This document shows positions 58,286 through 64,000 of a stretch of 64,000 bases of DNA, piece by piece. Origin of the DNA: Chengkuizengella sp. SCS-71B (GTDB taxonomy: Bacteria; Bacillota; Bacilli; Paenibacillales; KCTC-33759); assembly GCF_040100845.1 (NCBI RefSeq), contig NZ_JAZHSH010000001.1:3518501-3582500 (forward strand), in the 5' to 3' direction. The notes beneath the pieces are model-generated. The model saw only the letters and a list, made by a program, of their open reading frames with translations, was not told the origin of the DNA and did not search any database. The number at the start of each line of letters is the position of its first letter. Position 1 is the stretch's first letter. A program made the translations under genes and the position numbers.

Positions 58286-59146
58286 CTATCTGTTAAGTCT
58301 TGTTTCCTTTCTTTGCTTCCTAATTTCTACTAAATCTTCTGAATTTGTATCAGGATCGATCAGTCCCGTAAAACGATCATCATAAGTTGGGTTTAAAATC
58401 GCAGTGTGCATTTGCCCATTTCGTAAATATTCGATATAAATTTCTTTTTTGGTGCTGTAGCTTTTTGAAAGCTCCATCACAAACTCACAATAATTGTTAA
58501 CAGGTTGATCTGATATTGTTGTAATCACATCACCTTTACGAATACCCACCTCATATGCGGGACCACCTGGGAAACATTCCAATATATAATTCCCTTTGCC
58601 TAGTTCTAAATTATAGGTTGCGGAATAATAGTCTGATACTCCAGTATTATTCACACCTATTCTAGGATAACCAAACAACTCATTTCGTAAATCCAAGCCT
58701 AATTCCAGCACGCATTTAAGATTGATCAATGAACGTCTCCATCCTGTTTCCATGCATTCTCTAATCCATAAATCATGTGGTTCTTCCCCATAACCCGTAA
58801 CTTCTACAGTAAGTTCAACCATTTCATCCATTTGCTTTAATTTAAATGTTGTATCTAAGTTATAAGGAACCAATGTCCCATCTGGTAACATAGATTGATA
58901 TTGATCTAACAATCTAAACCTTGTAGGAAATTCTGATTCAACACATTTGCTTTCATTCTCTATGTCCCCATATATAAAATGAAACACATCACCTGGTTGT
59001 GGATTTTGCGGGTCTCCTGTCGTTTGAGCTTTATCGCTTAAGTATGCATTTGATCCAACAGGTAGAGCTATACCTCTCCATACTTTTTCAATGGATGATT
59101 CAATGTGAATGATATTGATTGTTTTGTTTAATTCTGAATTGATCAT
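58286..59146 (-). CDS. SRPBCC (AHSA1-like) domain fused to a PDZ domain, long form
   Basis: A 286-aa protein. Residues 1-155 form a START/SRPBCC fold of AHSA1 type (NIIHIESSIEKVWRGIALPV, GDVFHFIYGDI, TGWRRSLINLKCVLELGLD). Residues about 165-265 read as a PDZ domain (LGKGNYILECFPGGPAYEVG, RKGDVITTISDQPVNNYCEF). The homologous gene at 60374-61099 shares this order, so the fusion is real. The SRPBCC cavity could bind a hydrophobic intermediate and the PDZ a protein C-terminus (inference). Starts 4 bp inside the FAD gene. Confidence 0.78.
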   Translation of the reverse strand: MINSELNKTINIIHIESSIEKVWRGIALPVGSNAYLSDKAQTTGDPQNPQPGDVFHFIYGDIENESKCVESEFPTRFRLLDQYQSMLPDGTLVPYNLDTTFKLKQMDEMVELTVEVTGYGEEPHDLWIRECMETGWRRSLINLKCVLELGLDLRNELFGYPRIGVNNTGVSDYYSATYNLELGKGNYILECFPGGPAYEVGIRKGDVITTISDQPVNNYCEFVMELSKSYSTKKEIYIEYLRNGQMHTAILNPTYDDRFTGLIDPDTNSEDLVEIRKQRKETRLNR

Positions 59147-60420
59147 GGATGACTCCTCCTCATTTCATTAATAATTTTTCTTTTTTCCAAACTCACTAAC
59201 ATTTTAAGGTCATCTTGATTCTTAAAATGTAAAAAATCTAAAACGTCACTGCCTTTGTTGCCAAGGTCATGTACAATACTGGGGAATGTACAAATCAGTT
59301 TTAACCACGCTTGTTTTTCAGCTGATAGCGGCTGATCAGCCCTTTGAAGAGTAGATATCGCACGGTTGATTTGTATATTGATGATTTCATCTCTTTTGGT
59401 TTGATAATCATGGAGTGCATCTTCCCACGATTTGATACCTTTAAAATATAAATCTACGGCAATGCTTAATTCTTTTGCGGATAAAACTGCATCATCCATA
59501 CCTGTTCCTGAAACTGGATGAACCCATGCTCCCGCATCACCGACTAAAGCCCAACCAGGTCCAAATGAATGTCTGATAAACATCTTTAATGGACCTATGC
59601 CTTTTACCCCATCTACAATAGAAGCATTTTCTAATCTTAAACGTAAGTTCTTGTTCTTCATAATAGAGTTTAGCAAAGTTGCTTTGGTATTTTGTTTCAT
59701 ATTCCTATAGTGATCGGGATGTGGCATAACTAAAATGGTATGTAAATCATCGTTAGTAGGAGTGCAAAAAATAATGTCACCTTGATTGAAATACCATTCT
59801 ACACAAGGGTGTGTAAGAGGATTTACATCTTTGAAGTAGCCATAAATTCCAGCTCTCATCATTTCTGATTCATAGATATATGGGGATTGAACTTCGGAAG
59901 CTATCGTAGAATTTCTACCATCAGCTCCTACGACTATTGTTCCATATTGTTTGGTTACACCATCTTTATTCTTCACTTCAACACCAATCGTTTTACCCTC
60001 ATTGTCCTTGAGAACTTTATTCACTTTATGGTTTTGTTTTACTGTAACATTCGAAAATGAAGAAGCTTCTTGTAATAAAATGTAATCAAATTCTGTTCTT
60101 CTTAAACCTAATGCCCTTTTTGTAACAATGATATCTGATTCAAAAAAAGTACCATCCAAATCAATTCGCATTCTATGGAGGCTAGGAGCACCCGATTTTT
60201 GTAATTGGTCAAAAACTCCTAATTCTTTATAAATATCAATCTCACCTACAATATGTGTTGATGTAGTATTGCTAGGAAATTGAGAACGATCCAACAATAG
60301 TACTTTGTATCCTAATTGTCCTAGTAAAATAGCTAAAGAAGCACCTGCACACCTTGCTCCTGTGATAATCACATCATAATTCAATTGCTTCACCACGCAT
60401 ATATAAGATTTTTCTTTCAT
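59143..60420 (-). CDS. FAD-dependent oxidoreductase/monooxygenase
   Basis: A 425-aa flavoprotein of the p-hydroxybenzoate hydroxylase/geranylgeranyl-reductase fold. ADP-binding GARCAGASLAILLGQLGY (about 21-38), VVGADGRNSTIA (about 163; DG motif) and LVGDAGAWVHPVSGTGMDDA (about 294; GD motif) are clear. No tryptophan-halogenase WxWxIP motif is seen. It starts 47 bp inside the short SRPBCC-PDZ gene, with only weak AAGAGAA; a GTG at 60393 is an alternative. Probably oxidises or reduces the intermediate held by the neighbouring SRPBCC proteins (inference). Confidence 0.87.
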   Translation of the reverse strand: MKEKSYICVVKQLNYDVIITGARCAGASLAILLGQLGYKVLLLDRSQFPSNTTSTHIVGEIDIYKELGVFDQLQKSGAPSLHRMRIDLDGTFFESDIIVTKRALGLRRTEFDYILLQEASSFSNVTVKQNHKVNKVLKDNEGKTIGVEVKNKDGVTKQYGTIVVGADGRNSTIASEVQSPYIYESEMMRAGIYGYFKDVNPLTHPCVEWYFNQGDIIFCTPTNDDLHTILVMPHPDHYRNMKQNTKATLLNSIMKNKNLRLRLENASIVDGVKGIGPLKMFIRHSFGPGWALVGDAGAWVHPVSGTGMDDAVLSAKELSIAVDLYFKGIKSWEDALHDYQTKRDEIINIQINRAISTLQRADQPLSAEKQAWLKLICTFPSIVHDLGNKGSDVLDFLHFKNQDDLKMLVSLEKRKIINEMRRSHP

Positions 60421-61099
60421 TTTCTCTTTTGATTATTAAGTCTTTGAGTTTAAACTGTGAACAATCCATTAATCTGGAAAACTCTTTATAGCTATTCACT
60501 TTCATTCCATTAATCTGCTCAATGATATCATGTGGTTTGAGGTTTATTTTTTCAGCCAATGTGCCTTTTTTAATCTGTGTAATGGTGATGCATTGCGTAT
60601 GATTATCCGTACTTTTTTCTGTAAAAAGGATACCCAAGTTATTCTCTTTAAAAAGCTGTTTTCTACAATCAATTCCGGTTTCGTTTACAGATTTTAAGTT
60701 CAATAACACTTTATTATAGGTATAGTCAAAAATATCTTTTATGTTCTTGCCATAATTTCTATGAAAACCAAAAATATCAACTTGTAACAATGTATTATTC
60801 TCATCAAATGATTCTAAAGAAAATAAAGTCCTCAAAGGCATAATTCGTTTCTCGTTGTTAAAGCTAATTTTATATATGTTTCTTAATTCAATCATTTTAG
60901 GAGGAAGCTTTTTAAAAACAAATCCTGTATTGGTTATGTTTCCATATTGGTAATGAAACTTGTCTCTTACTTGCAATTCGTCGTTACTTTCGTGATAACC
61001 GCTATCCGCTAACCAACTTGTTATGCCGTCTATGTGAGCGATAGACCAAAATACTTTTTCAATTTCACGTTCTATCAAAATTTTTTTTGAGACACACAT
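60374..61099 (-). CDS. SRPBCC (AHSA1-like) domain fused to a PDZ domain, short form
   Basis: A 241-aa paralogue of the protein at 58286-59146. SRPBCC part: ILIEREIEKVFWSIAHIDGI, DKFHYQYGNIT, NKVLLNLKSVNETGIDCRKQ (aligning with SLINLKCVLELGLDLRNE of the paralogue). PDZ part, about 148-235: ITITQIKKGTLAEKINLKPH, DIIEQINGMKVNSYKEF. Overall divergence is high. GGAGG lies 8 nt before the ATG. A strong hairpin separates it from the upstream gene. Confidence 0.75.
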   Translation of the reverse strand: MCVSKKILIEREIEKVFWSIAHIDGITSWLADSGYHESNDELQVRDKFHYQYGNITNTGFVFKKLPPKMIELRNIYKISFNNEKRIMPLRTLFSLESFDENNTLLQVDIFGFHRNYGKNIKDIFDYTYNKVLLNLKSVNETGIDCRKQLFKENNLGILFTEKSTDNHTQCITITQIKKGTLAEKINLKPHDIIEQINGMKVNSYKEFSRLMDCSQFKLKDLIIKRENERKILYMRGEAIEL

Positions 61100-61124
61100 A
61101 AATTACCTCCAGAATTGTTTTAAA

Positions 61125-61157
61125 ATACTGACAAAAGCAAATTGCTTTTGTCAGTAT
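61125..61157 (-). terminator. Perfect 16-bp hairpin inside the tailoring cluster
   Basis: ATACTGACAAAAGCAA and TTGCTTTTGTCAGTAT flank a single base, giving effectively a perfect stem; on the minus strand ATTTTAAAAC follows. It lies 11 nt past the stop of the beta-rich protein gene and 26 nt before the next start, so it is an attenuator or partial terminator. Confidence 0.7.
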
Positions 61158-61167
61158 AATAGCTAGA

Positions 61168-61704
61168 TTAATTTGATTGGCAGCAGTTATAAATTGTGCC
61201 AGCAAATTCACCTTTTTCGTTGTTCAAAGTAATAACATCTTCTGAACGGAACTCAGAATCTTGTGGTGGAAGACCTTTCACTTCACCAACCATGTGGATT
61301 GGTTTGTCATTCATCAACACACCTTCTGGTGTTTCGATTTTCCAATATAACCAAGATTCTCCTCTAACACCATCATGAATCGTTTTATTTATTGGAATAT
61401 TTACTACTCCTTTTAAAGCATGTCCATGTGATTCTAAACCACCCTTAACAGTGACTTTTTCACCTGGCCATAATACTTTAGACGTTGCTTCAAGATTTAC
61501 ATTGTGAATATCCAACTCCACATTTACTCCACTTTTTAATTCAAAATCTGAATCAGATACAGTGAATTGAGTAGCTTTCACTTGAGTGAACTCTAACTTT
61601 TCAGTTCTGCCATCTGGTAGTTCTAAAATAGTAGAACTATTAGATGTTGGTAAAGACATTTTAATTTTTTTCAATAGACTTTCTTTTAATAAACTTTTAA
61701 ACAT
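61168..61704 (-). CDS. Unrecognised beta-rich protein of the tailoring cluster
   Basis: About 178 aa. The start is placed at MFKSLLKESLLKK because AAGGA is 10 nt upstream; the ATG at 61722 is itself within the ribosome-site region. After a basic N-terminal helix, the rest alternates short strands: LELPDGRTEKLEFTQVKA, VNVELDIHNVNLEATSKVLW, VTVKGGLESHGHALKGVVNI, and ends GTIYNCCQSN with adjacent cysteines. I do not recognise a family. Candidates are a cyclase, carrier or ligand-binding barrel. Its expression is set apart by a 22-bp inverted repeat over its ribosome site and the hairpin after it. Confidence 0.7.
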   Translation of the reverse strand: MFKSLLKESLLKKIKMSLPTSNSSTILELPDGRTEKLEFTQVKATQFTVSDSDFELKSGVNVELDIHNVNLEATSKVLWPGEKVTVKGGLESHGHALKGVVNIPINKTIHDGVRGESWLYWKIETPEGVLMNDKPIHMVGEVKGLPPQDSEFRSEDVITLNNEKGEFAGTIYNCCQSN

Positions 61705-61712
61705 AAAAAACA

Positions 61713-61769
61713 CATCCTTCATAATATGATTAAGATTTGGCCAAATACTTAATTATATTATGAAGGATG
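61713..61769. promoter_or_regulatory. 22-bp near-perfect palindrome covering a ribosome site
   Basis: Arms CATCCTTCATAATATGATTA+AG (61713-61734) and 61748-61769 differ by one base in 22; the 13-nt centre (ATTTGGCCAAATA) is itself palindromic. In the minus-strand mRNA the 3' arm contains GAAGGA, the ribosome site of the downstream gene, so the folded form would hide it. It could also be a DNA operator. Confidence 0.8.
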
Positions 61770-61825
61770 CTGACATGTATTTCTCAGTATATATTTAGAA
61801 GCTTCCTGTTATTTTTGATATTTTG

Positions 61826-62179
61826 TTAGAAATGGCAGACTTCTAATTTATTTCCGTATAAATCATAAAAATCAAAAAACGATACAGAGCCATCTGCTTG
61901 AATTTCCTCTACCTGCACATTTCTTTCTTGTAAATGTTTATGAACTTTTTCAATATCTTTTACGTATAAAATAGGATAACAGCTATTCTGAGGCGTTGTA
62001 ACATTTGGAACTTCATGTAAAGTAATTGGCGTTTCTGAAACTTTTAACACGATGTACTTTTCTTTTGGATCTTCAAAAGAGGATTCTAAACCCAACCGAT
62101 CCATATACCACTGTCCAGCTTCTTTATAATCCTTCACCTGAATTATAATCGTGTCAACTCTCTCAAACAATTTTTCCAT
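61826..62179 (-). CDS. VOC (glyoxalase/bleomycin resistance) family protein
   Basis: About 117 aa. The start at MEKLFERVDTIIIQVKD has GGAGGG 8 nt upstream; the frame to 62242 has none. Two beta-alpha-beta modules: AGQWYMDRLGL...IVLKVSETPITLHE, and YVKDIEKVHKHLQERNV...FFDFYDLYGNKLEVCHF, with metal-ligand-like His/Glu at the module ends. VOC proteins may be isomerases, dioxygenases or binding proteins; the function here is open. Confidence 0.85.
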   Translation of the reverse strand: MEKLFERVDTIIIQVKDYKEAGQWYMDRLGLESSFEDPKEKYIVLKVSETPITLHEVPNVTTPQNSCYPILYVKDIEKVHKHLQERNVQVEEIQADGSVSFFDFYDLYGNKLEVCHF

Positions 62180-62329
62180 AACACAATCCCTCCATAAATC
62201 ATTATAAAACAACTTACAAAAGTGAAGTGCATTGAAGTCCATCTAAGATAGAAAGTTCACTTTCATATCTGTTTAAAAAATACCATAAACATTATATTTT
62301 GTCCAAGTATTGTAATATAGTGCAATTAA

Positions 62330-63364
62330 TCATTCTTTGATACAGACAGTTTGTTTAGTTTTTGCCGATTGTTCCGCAGCAAAAGTTGCTTTTAATGTAC
62401 CTAGAAACGTTTTGGCAGAAATAAAAGTAGGCTCAGTCTTGCTCATTACTGAATTCACAAAATAATTGATTAAACCTGAATGACAGTACCCACTTTTTTC
62501 TTTCATCAACCAATCCACTTCTACTGTTTCTTCCATATTTTCTTTTAAAATCGTCAATCCAGGTTTGTCAGGGTCTTGCTCTAACAATAATGTTCCAAAT
62601 TCACAAGAAATCATAAGTTCATTATGAACCCAAGGTGTGTAGGTCCAACTGGTTGTTATCGTACATAATGTATTCCCTTCAGTTTTCATGATAACGATCG
62701 CGTTATCATCTACATTTGTAGGTTTTTCAATCGTAGATTTAAGTGAAGATACTTCAGTGATCTCCTCATTTAAAAACCAGCGAATAAGATCAATTTTATG
62801 TATGCCCAAATCACCTAAACTCCCAAAAAAACTTTTTTCTCTCTCAAAGAACCAATTTTTCTCTCCTTCTACACTCCAATGTTCTGGACCGCTATGACCA
62901 AAAGAAGCTTTGATTTGATAAACTTTGCCAAAATCACCATGGTCTAAAATTTCTTTTATTTTCTGATGTGCTGGCACCAATCGCTGATTTAAACCCACTG
63001 CCAAATACACATTTTTTTCATCTGCTAATTTATTCAAAGCTAAAGCATCCTTATAATGAGTGGATAACGGTTTTTCACACAACACATGTATTCCTTTATT
63101 TAAACAAGCTTTCGCAATCTCTGTATGTGTATGATTGGGTGTACATATTGAAATGATATCCAAGTCATGGTGTTCAATTAAATCCTTTGTACTTTGATAA
63201 TAGTTTCGAATATTAAATTGATCCGCTACTTCTTTAGCCCTGCTTAAATTTATATCAACCACGCCTACGAGTTCAACAAATCTATTCTCTTTATACTCGG
63301 GGATGTGCCTATTCTGAGCAATCGCACCTGTTCCAATCACTCCTACTTTTAGTTTTTGGATCAT
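62330..63364 (-). CDS. Gfo/Idh/MocA family oxidoreductase
   Basis: About 344 aa. Start at MIQKLKVGVIGTGAIAQ, 10 nt after AGGAAGG; an ATG three codons earlier is adjacent to that site. Rossmann GVIGTGAIAQNRH (about 8), catalytic Lys in VLCEKPLSTHY (about 96) and DLGIHKIDLIRWFL (about 187) with the active-site Asp/His. Many members reduce 3-keto sugars. Next to a UGT-type transferase, an NDP-sugar or glycoside modification is likely (inference). Confidence 0.87.
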   Translation of the reverse strand: MIQKLKVGVIGTGAIAQNRHIPEYKENRFVELVGVVDINLSRAKEVADQFNIRNYYQSTKDLIEHHDLDIISICTPNHTHTEIAKACLNKGIHVLCEKPLSTHYKDALALNKLADEKNVYLAVGLNQRLVPAHQKIKEILDHGDFGKVYQIKASFGHSGPEHWSVEGEKNWFFEREKSFFGSLGDLGIHKIDLIRWFLNEEITEVSSLKSTIEKPTNVDDNAIVIMKTEGNTLCTITTSWTYTPWVHNELMISCEFGTLLLEQDPDKPGLTILKENMEETVEVDWLMKEKSGYCHSGLINYFVNSVMSKTEPTFISAKTFLGTLKATFAAEQSAKTKQTVCIKE

Positions 63365-63365
63365 T

Positions 63366-64000
63366 TTATTCATTCCTTCCTGTTAAATGATCTAGTATTT
63401 TAGTTAATACATTATCTAAACAATAATCTACATTCTCATTCAGCTTTTTCAATTCATTTTTATAACTGCTGGAAAGAAGCACTTTCGATATCACTCGCTG
63501 CATCACTTCCTCATTCATATACGCTGGTACTACATATTCACCTATCCCTAGCTTTTTGACTTGTCTTGCATTAAATTCTCTTTCTGATATCGTTGGAATA
63601 ATAATTGAAGGAGTTTCATATTTCAGCGAAGCCATACAACTGCCATGACCACCATGATGTATGAACAGTTTCTTGTCTTTGATCATTGAAGGATTAAACC
63701 ACCTGACAATCTTTATATTATTAGTTAACAAATTCGTTATTTCTTTAGGAAGTGTTTCATCTTTAGCAATGGATACTAAAACCTTATAGTTACTTTGGGT
63801 GAGCGTAAGCAAAGAATGGTATAAAACAAATAGTCCTGAGTTTCCTGCCCCATCCTTTAATCTCCCTGGATAAATCATAATATCAGGATGAAACTCTGAT
63901 TGTGGCAGGACCTCTTCCTCAATTAAAAAATCATTAACTAGAGGGCCAGTATAGAGCACATTATCAGCATGTATAGGGTCAAAACTCGGTAAACTTGGAA
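63366..64000 (-). CDS. UGT/MGT-type glycosyltransferase, C-terminal part (runs off right edge)
   Basis: The frame stays open to the last base of the window (PSLPSFDPIHADNVLYTGPL at the start of the visible part), so the GTG at 63959 is not the true start and the N-terminal acceptor domain lies outside. The donor-binding signature HHGGHGSCMASLKYETPSII (about residue 115 of the visible part) followed by NARQVKKLGIGEYV identifies a GT1 family enzyme of macrolide/flavonoid type. One base separates it from the Gfo/Idh gene. Likely glycosylates the cluster product. Confidence 0.87.
   Translation of the reverse strand, partial: PSLPSFDPIHADNVLYTGPLVNDFLIEEEVLPQSEFHPDIMIYPGRLKDGAGNSGLFVLYHSLLTLTQSNYKVLVSIAKDETLPKEITNLLTNNIKIVRWFNPSMIKDKKLFIHHGGHGSCMASLKYETPSIIIPTISEREFNARQVKKLGIGEYVVPAYMNEEVMQRVISKVLLSSSYKNELKKLNENVDYCLDNVLTKILDHLTGRNE

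Noticed and set aside
59143-60420. Flavin-dependent halogenase
   Set aside because: The tryptophan-halogenase WxWxIP motif was not found; only general FAD motifs are present.
63366-63959. Complete 197-aa glycosyltransferase gene starting at 63959
   Set aside because: The frame continues to the window edge with typical GT1 sequence (PSFDP...NVLYTGPL), so the true start is outside.

Overview
The window is about 34-36% GC by eye and looks like chromosomal DNA of a spore-forming, Gram-positive Bacillales bacterium. The gene set (CotS-type spore coat proteins, an SLH surface protein, the YerB/YerC/DgkB/RlmCD group, the 12-gene purine operon in Bacillus order) and the gene contents fit a Paenibacillaceae relative best. 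The family assignment is inference.

Layout. 1-2720: the start of a membrane protein running off the left edge, and a secreted SLH protein. 3241-5978: an aldo/keto reductase and a membrane-anchored alpha/beta hydrolase, separated by a 200-bp repeat element. 6156-14964: a spore-coat polysaccharide locus (UDP-glucose dehydrogenase, UTP-glucose-1-phosphate uridylyltransferase, two GT4 glycosyltransferases, two CotS-like kinases, a HipA-like kinase-fold protein and two low-complexity acidic/charged proteins), resembling the B. subtilis ytdA-ytcABC-cotI-cotS-cotSA set. 15084-20583: DEAD-box helicase, heterodimeric YheH/YheI ABC exporter, PC4-like protein. 20898-31219: mixed housekeeping and secreted genes (DUF2935, thioredoxin-like, M6 protease, tautomerase, an IS110 remnant, a PadR/HAAS pair with a palindromic operator, YwaF, OsmC, RlmCD). 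31240-40161: DgkB, CbiX-type chelatase, YerC, a basic-tailed protein, an SPL-like radical SAM protein, a PadR/HAAS/DUF4097 operon with a decayed partial duplicate, YerB, a Bax-inhibitor-1 protein. 40461-54941: purEKBCSQLFMNHD on the minus strand, preceded by a guanine riboswitch with terminator, a promoter and paired PurBoxes. 55306-55674: DUF423 protein. 55773-64000: a minus-strand run of tailoring-type genes running off the right edge.

How the genes work together. The purine operon makes IMP from PRPP and is controlled twice: by PurR at the promoter and by a guanine riboswitch in the leader. The 6-15 kb genes would supply UDP-glucose/UDP-glucuronate and assemble a glycan on the spore surface. 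The right-hand cluster (UGT-type glycosyltransferase, Gfo/Idh/MocA and aldo/keto reductases, VOC protein, two SRPBCC-PDZ fusions flanking an FAD oxidoreductase, two methyltransferases and an unrecognised beta-rich protein) looks like part of a biosynthetic cluster for a glycosylated small molecule. It is the best candidate for an undescribed system.

The other notable content is non-coding. A 200-bp element occurs twice with four 25-nt motifs at identical offsets and unrelated spacers. A two-hairpin repeat occurs four times, three of them 0-6 nt from the stop codon of a gene on the opposite strand. Copies of both families lie in the only large gaps around purH inside the otherwise compact purine operon.
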